This document shows, piece after piece, positions 1-9,977 of a DNA stretch of 33,984 bases. The stretch is from Nocardioides sp. (GTDB lineage Bacteria; Actinomycetota; Actinomycetes; Propionibacteriales; Nocardioidaceae), in the NCBI RefSeq assembly GCF_029937575.1, contig NZ_JAPYPS010000041.1, forward strand, positions 1 to 33,984, written 5' to 3'. Positions within the stretch are counted from its first letter, which is position 1, and each line of letters opens with the position of its first letter. Both the position numbers and the translations under genes were made by a program. The notes beneath the pieces were generated by a model, which saw nothing but the letters and a program-made list of their open reading frames with translations, was not told where the DNA came from and ran no database searches.

Positions 1-120
1 TATGTGGACTCCGAAATCCTGTCCATAATAGGATTTGCACCAAACCTCCGAAAAGAAACTGAATTTCAAGTGTTCATTTTCTAATTAACCTGCCTATTAC
101 AAACACGACTTGTTGATGCT
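1..120. other. AT-rich window edge, no recognised gene
   Basis: Counting bases gives about 38% GC over the first 120 positions, against roughly 65% in the next 60 and about 70% in the rest of the window. The plus frame starting at base 1 is open for 27 codons to a TAA at 82-84 and uses AT-rich codons (ATA twice, TTT twice, AAA, GAA). It could be the tail of a gene from outside the window, but I recognise no family. On the minus strand a GTG near position 38, with GGAGG just upstream, opens a frame running off the left edge. That is an equally weak candidate. The composition suggests foreign DNA or the border of an island. From 121 to 246 I see only GC-rich sequence and no gene. Confidence 0.45.
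14..36. repeat. 7-bp perfect inverted repeat in AT-rich edge
   Basis: AAATCCT (14-20) and AGGATTT (30-36) are perfect reverse complements separated by nine bases. They could form a small hairpin or be a protein-binding site. No T-tract follows, so an intrinsic terminator is not supported. The right arm runs into the first copy of the ATTTGCACCA direct repeat. Confidence 0.4.
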
Positions 121-160
121 CAGAGGAGGGGTAGCCCACAACAGCGGACAATTTGCACCA
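33..160 (+). repeat. 10-bp direct repeat ATTTGCACCA flanking the AT-rich segment
   Basis: ATTTGCACCA occurs at 33-42 and again at 151-160, in both cases followed within two bases by CCTCC. The two copies bracket the switch from low to high GC. Exact 10-mers repeated within about 250 bases are not expected often by chance. The pair could be a remnant of an attachment or target-site duplication, but no integrase, transposase or tRNA lies in view, so that is inference. Confidence 0.35.
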
Positions 161-246
161 CCCTCCCTCCCCCGACCACGCCGCGAACCGGCCGCAACCC
201 CGCGGGTGGTGGGGGCCGTTCGGCGTCGGGCAGGTGCGGGTGGGGC

Positions 247-1233
247 TCAGATCAGGCCGAGCTCCGTGACGGCGGCGCGCTCGTCGGCCAGCTCCGAGGT
301 GGAGGCGTCGATCCTGGCGCGCGAGAAGTCGTCGATCTCGAGGCCCTGGACGATCTCCCAGTCGCCGTCCTTGGTGGTGACGGGGAAGGAGGAGATCAGC
401 CCCTCGGGGACGTCGTAGGACCCGTCGGAGACGACGGCCATCGAGACCCAGTCGTCGGCGGCGGAGCCGAGCAGCCAGTCGCGGGCGGCGTCGACGGTTG
501 CGGAGGCGGCGGAGGCCGCCGAGGAGGAGCCGCGCGCCTCGATGATCGCGGCACCGCGCTTGGCGACGGTCGGGATGAAGGTGTTCTCGAGCCAGTCCTG
601 GTCACCCACGGCCTCGGCGGCGTTCTTGCCGGCGACCTCGGCGTGGAAGAGGTCGGGGTACTGGGTGGCGGAGTGGTTGCCCCAGATCGTCATCTTCTTG
701 ATGTCGGTCACCGGAGCTCCGGTCTTGGCCGCCAGCTGCGAGATCGCCCGGTTGTGGTCGAGGCGGGTCAGTGCCGAGAACCGCTCGTTGGGGATGTCGG
801 GCGCGTTGGTCATCGCGATGAGCGCGTTGGTGTTGGCCGGGTTGCCGGTGACACCGATGCGGACGTCGTCAGCGGCCACGCTGTTGAGGGCCTTGCCCTG
901 AGCGGTGAAGATCGCGCCGTTGGCGCTCAGCAGGTCGCCACGCTCCATGCCCGGGCCGCGGGGGCGGGCACCGACGAGCAGGGCGAGGTTGACGCCGTCG
1001 AAGATCTTCTCCGCGTCGTCACCGATCTCGACCCCGGCCAGGCCGGGGAACGCACAGTCGTCGAGCTCCATGACGACGCCCTCGAGCGCCTTCAGGGCCG
1101 GCGTGATCTCGAGCAGACGGAGCTCGATCGGGCGGTCGCCGAGCAGGGCTCCGCTCGCGAGGCGGAACAGCAGGCTGTAGCCGATCTGGCCGGCGGCGCC
1201 GGTGACGGCGATCTTGAGCGGAGCAGAGCTCAC
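247..1233 (-). CDS. mdh: malate dehydrogenase
   Basis: NAD-dependent malate dehydrogenase, which interconverts malate and oxaloacetate in the TCA cycle in the cytosol. The 328-residue product has the length of the bacterial/cytosolic-like MDH group. Visible motifs are the dinucleotide-binding loop GAAGQIGY near the N-terminus, the substrate loop [22 protein letters not shown], the TRLDHNRA segment with the catalytic Asp/Arg, and [11 protein letters not shown] with the catalytic His. I chose the GTG start at 1233 because AGGGAG lies 7 bases upstream and homologues begin close to the glycine loop. An open frame continues upstream but runs into the neighbouring gene. It follows the aquaporin-like gene on the same strand with a 65-base gap that carries a plausible own promoter. 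Confidence 0.96.
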   Translation of the reverse strand: MSSAPLKIAVTGAAGQIGYSLLFRLASGALLGDRPIELRLLEITPALKALEGVVMELDDCAFPGLAGVEIGDDAEKIFDGVNLALLVGARPRGPGMERGDLLSANGAIFTAQGKALNSVAADDVRIGVTGNPANTNALIAMTNAPDIPNERFSALTRLDHNRAISQLAAKTGAPVTDIKKMTIWGNHSATQYPDLFHAEVAGKNAAEAVGDQDWLENTFIPTVAKRGAAIIEARGSSSAASAASATVDAARDWLLGSAADDWVSMAVVSDGSYDVPEGLISSFPVTTKDGDWEIVQGLEIDDFSRARIDASTSELADERAAVTELGLI

Positions 1234-1279
1234 GGCAGGACTCCCTGAAAGTGTTGAGTGGCTGTGTCTGGGCGCCTCG

Positions 1280-1288
1280 ACGCTAGCA
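1280..1288 (-). promoter_or_regulatory. Candidate extended -10 of mdh
   Basis: On the minus strand TGC-TAGCGT matches an extended -10 element and lies 46 bases upstream of the mdh start, leaving room for a short leader with a ribosome binding site. No convincing -35 is visible. The same bases are part of a small inverted repeat (ACGCT/AGCGT, 1280-1292) that follows the aquaporin gene stop, so a weak terminator role is an alternative. Confidence 0.35.
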
Positions 1289-1298
1289 GCGTGACCTG

Positions 1299-2309
1299 CT
1301 ACTCCGGCGGGCGGACCTGGGTGCGACCGTCGGTCTCGCCGGACGGCTGCGCCCAGCCCTGCCCCGTCTGCTGCTGGGGTGATGCCGGCGGTGCCGGGGC
1401 CTGCTGCTGGGCAGGGATCCACTGCTGGGCCTGCGGGTCCCACTGCCAGCCGTCCTGGATGATCGGCTGCTCCTGGCTGTAGCTCTGCTGCCCCGGCTGG
1501 GCGTAGCCCTGCTGGCCGTAGGCCTGCTGGTTCCACTGTCCGGCATAGCCGCCCTGAGCGGTCGAGGACGAGCCGGACGAGAGGTTGAGCCCCGAGCCGG
1601 GGACGGGCTCGGCGTCACGGCCGAAGATCACGGGGTGCAGCAGACCAGCGGCTGCGGCGCCGACGACCGGGACGAGCACGAAGAGCCACGCCTGGAGGAT
1701 CGCGTCCCCGCCGGAGAAGAACACCGTGGAGAGTGCCACCGCCGGGTTGACGACCGAGCCGGTGGCCCCGAGCAGGACGTAGCCGACCCCGGCGAACGCG
1801 AGCCCGATGGCCAGCGGGGCGAGCAACGCGTTCTCGCTGCGCCTGTCGGTGATGGCCAGCACGAGGAAGACGAAGATCGTGGCGACGACCAGCTCGAGGA
1901 GCAGCGCCCCGACGAGGTCGATGCGGCCCTGGTCGCCGAAGCTCGGGGAGCCCAGAGGCTCGCCGAAGTCGTAGCCACCGCCGTTGGTCAGCGCGACCAG
2001 GAGCACGGCGATGCCTCCGGCGATGCCTCCGGCCACCTGGACGGCGGAGTAGAGGCCGGCGTCCTTCCACGACAGGCGGCCCGCCATCGCGGCTCCGACC
2101 GAGACAGCGGGGTTGAAGTGCCCCCCGGAGATCCGACCGAAGGCCATCAGCAGGGCGAAGAGCGTCACCCCGAAGGCGAGCCCGTTCAGGCCACCCCCGA
2201 GGCCGAAGAAGACCAGCACCGCGGCGCCGAGGCCTTCGGCTGCCAGCCGCTGGACCGGGGTCGGTGGGGTGGCGGTGGGGTCGGTGGTCTCTGCCGCTAC
2301 GTCGCTCAT
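1299..2309 (-). CDS. Aquaporin-like MIP family channel with Q/G/Y-rich C-terminal tail
   Basis: Major intrinsic protein of the inner membrane, 336 residues, with the family's two half-helix motifs: NPA at residues 66-68 and 188-190, and about six membrane segments between residues 22 and 230. In classical aquaporins the second NPA is followed by the selectivity-filter arginine. Here it reads NPAVAL, so that Arg is a Val, and substrate cannot be assumed to be water. Residues about 232-336 form a low-complexity cytoplasmic tail rich in Gln, Gly, Tyr, Pro and Ser, with an aromatic block ([12 protein letters not shown]). I chose the ATG at 2309. A longer frame starts at 2369, but a TAGGGT -10 lies only three bases before that codon, so a transcript from it would begin inside or after the codon. 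Confidence 0.88.
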   Translation of the reverse strand: MSDVAAETTDPTATPPTPVQRLAAEGLGAAVLVFFGLGGGLNGLAFGVTLFALLMAFGRISGGHFNPAVSVGAAMAGRLSWKDAGLYSAVQVAGGIAGGIAVLLVALTNGGGYDFGEPLGSPSFGDQGRIDLVGALLLELVVATIFVFLVLAITDRRSENALLAPLAIGLAFAGVGYVLLGATGSVVNPAVALSTVFFSGGDAILQAWLFVLVPVVGAAAAGLLHPVIFGRDAEPVPGSGLNLSSGSSSTAQGGYAGQWNQQAYGQQGYAQPGQQSYSQEQPIIQDGWQWDPQAQQWIPAQQQAPAPPASPQQQTGQGWAQPSGETDGRTQVRPPE

Positions 2310-2311
2310 GA

Positions 2312-4732
<2,421 letters not shown>

Positions 4733-4761
4733 TTGAGGTGCGCGGTGTCGGTGCGACGACA

Positions 4762-4767
4762 TAGCGT
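4762..4767 (+). promoter_or_regulatory. Candidate -10 of the ABC exporter (leaderless)
   Basis: TAGCGT ends eight bases before the ATG at 4776, and no Shine-Dalgarno sequence is visible. The spacing would start the transcript at or next to the start codon. A -35 at normal distance is not obvious. Confidence 0.4.
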
Positions 4768-4775
4768 CCGTCCCG

Positions 4776-7700
4776 ATGACCACCACTGACCAACGCGTGA
4801 CCGAGACCGGCCCGTCCTCCCCCGAGGGCGGGCCGGTCTCGCGCGCCGTGACCGACGATCCCGCCCGCCAGGTCTCGCTGAGACGCCTGCGTGGCCCGTC
4901 GACGGTGGTGGCCCTGACCGCCTCGGCGATCGGCGCGCTCGGGACGGTCCTCGGCACGGTCGTGGCCGGCCGGCTGGCCGAGGATCCGACCGAGAAGCTG
5001 GTCTGGCTGCTGGCCCTGTGCGTGGTCGGGGCCGCGGTGCTCGACACCGCGGGCCGCACGGTCTGGGCGGCGATCTGCGACCGGGCCGAGGGAGCCCTGC
5101 GCGCCGACCTGCTCACCGCTGCCCTGCACCAGCCCCTCGCCCAGCTCTCCGAGCAGGCCGTGGGTGAGGTGCTCGACCGGGTCGACGACGACACCTGGGA
5201 GGTCGGCAGCCTGGTGCGACGCCAGGTGTGGGAGGTGCTGCGGACCGCCTTCGCCACGATCCCGATGTGGATCGTGGCCGGGCTCACGTGGTGGCCGGCC
5301 TGGATCCTCTTCCCCGCCTTCGGGTTCGCGGCCGTGGCCGCGGTGCGCCCGCTGCTCCCCGAGATCGCGACGCGCAAGATCGAGGAGGAGATCGCCTGGA
5401 CCGATCACGCCGCCGCGCTCGAGGAGGGCGTCGCCGGCCGCGACGACCTGCGCACGAGCCTCGGCCAGGCGCACGTCGTACGACGTCTCGCCGAGCTGTC
5501 GGCGCGGGTCCACCATCTCTTCGACCGGGTCCTGGTGCTCGAGGTGCAGGTCACCCGGCGCGCCGGGGTCCTGCTGCACGCGCTGCTTGCCGGCACGGCC
5601 CTCGCCGGGATCGCCCTGGTGGTCAACGACAACCTCTCCGTGGCGCGGCTCGTCACGCTCTTCCTGGTGACCTCGACGTTCGTCGGCCAGATCAACCACC
5701 TGACCCAGTGGCTGCCCGACCTGCAGGCCGGGCTCGGGGCGATCCTGCGGCTGCGCCAGCTGCTCGAGACCGAGCCCGAGCCCGACGGCGGGCACCCGGT
5801 GCCCGAGGGTTCGCTCGACGTCGAGCTGCGTGACCTGCACTTCTCCTACGAGCAGGGGTCCTTCGCGCTGCGCGGCGTAGACCTGCTCGTCCCGGCCGGC
5901 CGCACCTGCGCGCTCGTGGGGCGCACCGGCTCCGGCAAGTCCACCCTGGCCTCGCTGGTCTCGCGCGCCATGGAGCCCGAGCGGGGGAGCGTCCTGGTCG
6001 GGGGCGTCGACGTGCTCGACTTCGATCTCCAGCAGCTGCGCGCCTCGGTGGGCGTCGTCACCCAGCGCACCGAGATCCTCGCCGGCACCCTCGCCGACAA
6101 CATCACCCTCTTCGCCGACCTGCCGCGCGAGCGGGTGGAGGCGGCGGTGACCGAGCTCGGCCTGACCGACTGGGTCGCCGGGCTCTCCTCGGGCCTCGAC
6201 ACGCTCCTCGGGCCCGGCGGCACGACCCTGTCGTCCGGGGAGGCGCAGCTGGTCTCCTTCGCCCGGCTCCTCGTGCGCGAGGTGTCCGTGGTGGTCCTCG
6301 ACGAGGCGACCGCCCGGATGGACCCGCTCACCGAGGCCCTGGTCGTGCGCGCCGCCGACCGGCTGCTCGCCGGGCGCACCGGCATCCTCATCGCCCACCG
6401 CCTCTCGACCGTGGCGCGCGCCGACTCCGTCGCGGTCCTCGAGGCCGGCGCCGTGATCCAGCAGGGTCCTCGGACCCAGCTCGCGGTCACCGAGGGACCC
6501 TTCCGCGACCTCCTCGAGGCAGGTGTCGAGATCGAGGAGATCGCCGACGAGGCCGAGGGAGAGGGCGAGACGGGGCCCGACGGCGAGACGACCGGCGCCG
6601 CCCAGGTCGGCGGCGTACGGCGCGCCGGCACGCCTCCGGCCGCGCCCGAGGTCCGCGAGTCCGTCAGCCTCGCCCGCGGCATCACCAACGCCCTGCTGGT
6701 CCACCCCGAGTGGGGTGTCGTTGCCGTCGGGTTCTTCGTGGCGGCGGCACTGTTCGGTGCCTTCGGGGCGCTGACCGGCTTCGTGTGGGGTCGCCTGGTC
6801 GAGGACCTCCAGAACGGCGGCACGCCCTGGGTGCTGTCGGGTGCCCTGGTCGCCTCGCTGATCGCAGCGCCGCTGGTGCTGGCCTCGGCGATCCGCCGCT
6901 ACCCGCGCTGGTGGATCGCGGTGATGTTGCGCGCCCGCATGTCGGTGCTCCTCGGGCAGACCGAGCAGCACCGGCTGGTGCGCACGCCTCCCGGCGAGGT
7001 CGTGGCGCGCTCGATGGACGCCGACCGGTTCGCCCGCTACGCCGACCGCTGGATCGACTTCGGCACCGGCCTGGTCATCGTCGTGGTCACGGCGATCGCC
7101 GGCTGGAGCCTGCTCGCCGGCAGCGTTCTCCTCGCCGTGATGGTCGGGTCCGCCCTCGCCTCCACCGTGGGCCGTCCGATCGCGGGGCGCTCGGCGTCGG
7201 AGGCCTCCGCGGCGCGCGCCGGCTTCGGTCGGGCGCTGGTCTCGGCCCTCGAGTCGGCGCGCACGGTCAAGCTGGCCGCCGCGACCCCAGACGTCCACCG
7301 GCACCTGCGGCGGGTCGACGGTGGACGGGTCGAGGCCGCGGTCTTCGAGCACCGGGTCCAGGCGGTCCTCGACGGCGTGCCGATCGTGATGGTCCAGTGC
7401 GGAGTCGTGGCCGCGTGGGCGACCTACTTCCTCGGCGGCTGGGGGTTGGCCACGGCGCTGCTCGTGGCCTCCGCGGTCAACGGCTTCGACTGGTTCGGCC
7501 GGGTCGCGGGCTCGGTGATCACCGAGGCGCCGGGCACGCGCTCGTGGCAGCTCGCCACCACCGCCTTCGCGGGCGGCGGCGACCTGATGGCGCTCCCCAG
7601 CGACGTCGACCTCGTGGCCGGCACGGCGCCCGACCCGCTCCCGGCCGCTCGGGTGCCGCTGCAGCGTCTGGAGCTGAGGGACGTCGAGGCGATCCACGAG

Positions 7701-8339
7701 GACGGCACGATCGGTGCGACCGGCGTCGACCTGACCGTCGAGGCGGGCGAGCTCGTGCTGCTGCTCGGTCAGGTCGGCTCGGGCAAGTCGAGCCTGCTCG
7801 CCTCACTCGCGGGCCTGGTCGACCACACCGGCTCGATGCGGTGGAACGACGTCGAGATCGCCGACGCGCAGGAGTTCCTCCGCCCCGGCCAGGTGGCCTA
7901 TGTGGCTCAGGTGCCGCGCGTGCTCTCCGGCACCTTCTCCGACAACATCCGGCTCGGTCACGACCGGCCGACCGAGGCCGCGGTCGAGGACGCTCGGATG
8001 GGTCGTGACGTCGACGACGCCGGCGGGATCGACTCGGTGGTCGGGCACCGCGGCGTACGACTGTCGGGTGGGCAGGTGCAGCGCCTCGCGCTGGCGCGCG
8101 CGCTCGCCGCCGATGCCGAGCTGCTGGTGGCCGACGACGTGTCCAGCGCGCTGGACGCCGCGACCGAGGTCGAGCTGTGGGCGGCGCTCCGTGCTCGCGG
8201 CACCACCGTGCTGGGGGCGACCTCGAAGCGGTCGGCGCTGGCCCAGGCCGACCGGGTCGTGGTGCTGGTCGACGGCGAGATCGCTGCGGTCGGGCCGTGG
8301 ACGGACCTGGCGCCCCAGTGGGGTCACCTCGCGGGCTGA
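4776..8339 (+). CDS. Single-chain two-half ABC exporter (TMD-NBD-TMD-NBD)
   Basis: ATP-driven exporter of the inner membrane, 1187 residues, with two complete halves in one polypeptide. First half: membrane helices about residues 35-310, Walker A GRTGSGKS near 382, signature LSSGEAQ near 484, Walker B VVVLDEAT near 505, H-loop AHR near 538. Second half: helices about 640-910, Walker A GQVGSGKSS near 997, signature LSGGQ near 1094, Walker B LLVADDVS near 1115, and SKRSA where the switch His is expected (near 1146). The composite site made by the second Walker set and the first signature is degenerate: Asp for the catalytic Glu, no H-loop His, and SSGE for SGGQ. The other site is canonical. This is the asymmetry known from heterodimeric exporters. 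The substrate cannot be read from sequence. It is downstream of icd but probably has its own promoter. Confidence 0.93.
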   Translation: MTTTDQRVTETGPSSPEGGPVSRAVTDDPARQVSLRRLRGPSTVVALTASAIGALGTVLGTVVAGRLAEDPTEKLVWLLALCVVGAAVLDTAGRTVWAAICDRAEGALRADLLTAALHQPLAQLSEQAVGEVLDRVDDDTWEVGSLVRRQVWEVLRTAFATIPMWIVAGLTWWPAWILFPAFGFAAVAAVRPLLPEIATRKIEEEIAWTDHAAALEEGVAGRDDLRTSLGQAHVVRRLAELSARVHHLFDRVLVLEVQVTRRAGVLLHALLAGTALAGIALVVNDNLSVARLVTLFLVTSTFVGQINHLTQWLPDLQAGLGAILRLRQLLETEPEPDGGHPVPEGSLDVELRDLHFSYEQGSFALRGVDLLVPAGRTCALVGRTGSGKSTLASLVSRAMEPERGSVLVGGVDVLDFDLQQLRASVGVVTQRTEILAGTLADNITLFADLPRERVEAAVTELGLTDWVAGLSSGLDTLLGPGGTTLSSGEAQLVSFARLLVREVSVVVLDEATARMDPLTEALVVRAADRLLAGRTGILIAHRLSTVARADSVAVLEAGAVIQQGPRTQLAVTEGPFRDLLEAGVEIEEIADEAEGEGETGPDGETTGAAQVGGVRRAGTPPAAPEVRESVSLARGITNALLVHPEWGVVAVGFFVAAALFGAFGALTGFVWGRLVEDLQNGGTPWVLSGALVASLIAAPLVLASAIRRYPRWWIAVMLRARMSVLLGQTEQHRLVRTPPGEVVARSMDADRFARYADRWIDFGTGLVIVVVTAIAGWSLLAGSVLLAVMVGSALASTVGRPIAGRSASEASAARAGFGRALVSALESARTVKLAAATPDVHRHLRRVDGGRVEAAVFEHRVQAVLDGVPIVMVQCGVVAAWATYFLGGWGLATALLVASAVNGFDWFGRVAGSVITEAPGTRSWQLATTAFAGGGDLMALPSDVDLVAGTAPDPLPAARVPLQRLELRDVEAIHEDGTIGATGVDLTVEAGELVLLLGQVGSGKSSLLASLAGLVDHTGSMRWNDVEIADAQEFLRPGQVAYVAQVPRVLSGTFSDNIRLGHDRPTEAAVEDARMGRDVDDAGGIDSVVGHRGVRLSGGQVQRLALARALAADAELLVADDVSSALDAATEVELWAALRARGTTVLGATSKRSALAQADRVVVLVDGEIAAVGPWTDLAPQWGHLAG

Positions 8340-8388
8340 GCCCGCACAGGCACTCGGCGGCGTACGCGACTTCTGCTGACGCGTCCCA

Positions 8389-8435
8389 CTATCCGGAATC
8401 CGCGATCAACCTGCTTGAACGCGGACTCCGGATAG
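8389..8435. repeat. 16-bp inverted repeat (one mismatch) between the ABC exporter and the AbiEi/Vsr gene
   Basis: The left arm 8389-8404 (CTATCCGGAATCCGCG) and right arm 8420-8435 (CGCGGACTCCGGATAG) pair over 16 bases with a single mismatch around a 15-base spacer. It begins 50 bases past the exporter stop codon and ends about 60 bases before the likely start of the next gene. Two readings are possible: a terminator for the exporter (strong stem, no T-tract, as is common in actinobacteria), or an operator for the following gene, whose N-terminal domain is of a type known to autoregulate through inverted repeats. A 9-base match to the actinobacterial DnaA box (TTGTCCACA) follows at 8439-8447 and may be coincidental. 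Confidence 0.6.
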
Positions 8436-8495
8436 GTGTTGTCCACAGGTCGCTCCGAGCGGGTGGCCGGTCCGCGCCGGCGCCGCGACCATGAG

Positions 8496-9458
8496 GTGGT
8501 GGACTTCTCAGGACTGCAGCGGGACCAGGACGGTGTGGTGGCACGGCGTCAGCTCATCGGCGAAGGGCTCAGCCCGACCGTCGTGGCGAAGCTGGTCCGA
8601 CGCGGAGATCTGGTCCCGCTCCATCCCGGGGTTTACGTCGACCACAACGGACCGCCGACGTGGCAGCAGCACGCCTGGGCCGCGGTGCTGCACGCCTGGC
8701 CGTCCGCGCTCTGCCTGGGCTCGGCCCTACGAGCGGCTGAGGGGCCCGGTCGTCGCGACCGGGCCACGAGGCAGATCCACGTCGCCATTGACGGTGAGCG
8801 AAGGTTGCACGACGTACCCGGGGTCGTGGTGCACCGGATGACCGGCTTCGGCGGGCGCGTCCAGTGGAACACCGGGCCGCCCCGCGTGCGCTACGACGAG
8901 TCGGTGCTCGACGTCGCAGCCGGTGCGCGCAGCGACCTCGACGCCGTCGCCACCCTCGCCGACGCGGTCGGCGCCCGCCGTACGACGGCCGCGCGGCTGC
9001 TCGGGCGCCTGCGAGCTCGCAAGCGGATCGCTCGGCGCGAGTGGCTGGAGGCCGTGCTCTCGGACGTCGCCGAGGGGACGTGCTCGGTGCTCGAGCACAG
9101 CTATCAGTCGCGGGTCGTGCGCCCGCACGGTTTGCCGCAGGGAAGCCTCCAGGCGCCGTCGCGTGCCACCTCAGGTCGTGTCTACCGCGATGTCGACCAT
9201 CCCGAGCTCGGGCTGAAGGTCGAGCTCGACGGTCGCTTGTTCCACACCGCGACCCAGGATCGTGACCGGGACCTGGAGCGTGACCTGGACGCAGCGGTCG
9301 ACGGCGCAGCCGCGACGGTGAGGCTGGGCTTCGGTCAGGCGCACGAGCGGGCCTGCTCGACGGCGGCCAAGCTCGGCGCGGTGATGAACCGGCTCGGGTG
9401 GTCTGGTCAGGCCCACCCGTGCCCGGCGTGTGCCACAGAACGAGACGCCGCGGCCTGA
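8496..9458 (+). CDS. AbiEi-type winged-helix antitoxin domain fused to a Vsr/DUF559-like nuclease-fold domain
   Basis: A 320-residue soluble protein. Residues 1-60 (SGLQRDQDGVVARRQLIGEG onward, then LVRRGDLVPLHPGVYV) match the N-terminal winged helix of type IV AbiEi antitoxins. The C-terminal part has VELDGRLFH followed by a charged RDRDLERDLDAAVDG stretch, the pattern of the Vsr/DUF559 restriction-endonuclease fold. The very end has a CPAC pair. Such fusions are frequent in Nocardioides-like genomes and their function is not established. No AbiEii-type nucleotidyltransferase toxin lies beside it. The start is uncertain: GTG codons at 8496 and 8499 fit the domain boundary and one at 8436 directly follows the inverted repeat. 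None has a good ribosome binding site. Confidence 0.75.
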   Translation: MVDFSGLQRDQDGVVARRQLIGEGLSPTVVAKLVRRGDLVPLHPGVYVDHNGPPTWQQHAWAAVLHAWPSALCLGSALRAAEGPGRRDRATRQIHVAIDGERRLHDVPGVVVHRMTGFGGRVQWNTGPPRVRYDESVLDVAAGARSDLDAVATLADAVGARRTTAARLLGRLRARKRIARREWLEAVLSDVAEGTCSVLEHSYQSRVVRPHGLPQGSLQAPSRATSGRVYRDVDHPELGLKVELDGRLFHTATQDRDRDLERDLDAAVDGAAATVRLGFGQAHERACSTAAKLGAVMNRLGWSGQAHPCPACATERDAAA

Positions 9459-9476
9459 AGTCACCCCGACGGTTGG

Positions 9477-9505
9477 TTGAAGCCTGCACGATCCCTTGGC
9501 ATGGT
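9477..9505 (+). promoter_or_regulatory. Promoter of the SRPBCC gene (leaderless)
   Basis: TTGAAG (9477-9482), a 17-base spacer, and CATGGT (9500-9505) end seven bases before the ATG at 9513. This places the transcription start at the start codon and decides between that ATG and an in-frame ATG at 9501, which lies inside the -10. Confidence 0.5.
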
Positions 9506-9512
9506 CGAAGAC

Positions 9513-9977
9513 ATGACCGACGACAAGAAGATCTCCGTGACCCGCACGATCGACGCGTCGACGAGCCAGGTCTGGGACGTGCTCTCCAACCCGCAGAAGC
9601 ACCCCCAGCTGGACGGTTCGGGATTCGTGATCTCCGACGACCGCACCGACCGGATCACCGAGAACGGCCAGACGTTCCGGATGAACATGTCCGGTGACCA
9701 CATGGGTGGTGACTACCAGACCGACAACCACGTGACCGGCTACGACGAGCACAAGCTGCTCGCCTGGCAGACCGCGCCCGCCGACACCCCGCCCCCGGGG
9801 TGGGAGTGGATGTGGGAGCTCGACGCCGAGGGCGCCGACGCCACGCAGGTGACGCTCACCTACGACTGGAGCAAGGTCACCGATCCGGAGCTGCTGCAGA
9901 AGATCAGCTTCCCGCTGGTGCCGGAGTCGGCGCTGGAGGACTCGCTCGGCAACCTGGCCGAGGCCGTCAGCGGCTGA
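9513..9977 (+). CDS. SRPBCC (START-like) domain protein
   Basis: A 154-residue single-domain protein of the polyketide-cyclase/START-like SRPBCC superfamily, which binds small hydrophobic ligands in a helix-grip cavity. The N-terminal signature ISVTRTIDASTSQVWDVLSN is the typical first strand and helix. The last helix, ALEDSLGNLAEAV, is also characteristic. Ligand and role cannot be inferred. I chose the ATG at 9513 because a well-spaced promoter ends seven bases before it. It converges on the TetR gene with an 11-base overlap of the two coding ends. Confidence 0.85.
   Translation: MTDDKKISVTRTIDASTSQVWDVLSNPQKHPQLDGSGFVISDDRTDRITENGQTFRMNMSGDHMGGDYQTDNHVTGYDEHKLLAWQTAPADTPPPGWEWMWELDAEGADATQVTLTYDWSKVTDPELLQKISFPLVPESALEDSLGNLAEAVSG

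Noticed and set aside
1..45. tRNA 3' part ending in GCACCA
   Set aside because: No consistent T-arm, anticodon arm and acceptor pairing could be folded from the bases in view.
158..174. G-quadruplex on the minus strand (runs of G after mdh)
   Set aside because: Only three G-runs of three or more are clear; the fourth is GG. In such GC-rich DNA this is not a safe call.
8439..8447. Replication origin or DnaA cluster at TTGTCCACA
   Set aside because: A single box with no further copies nearby, no dnaA or dnaN gene and no AT-rich unwinding element; one 9-base match in 34 kb is compatible with chance.
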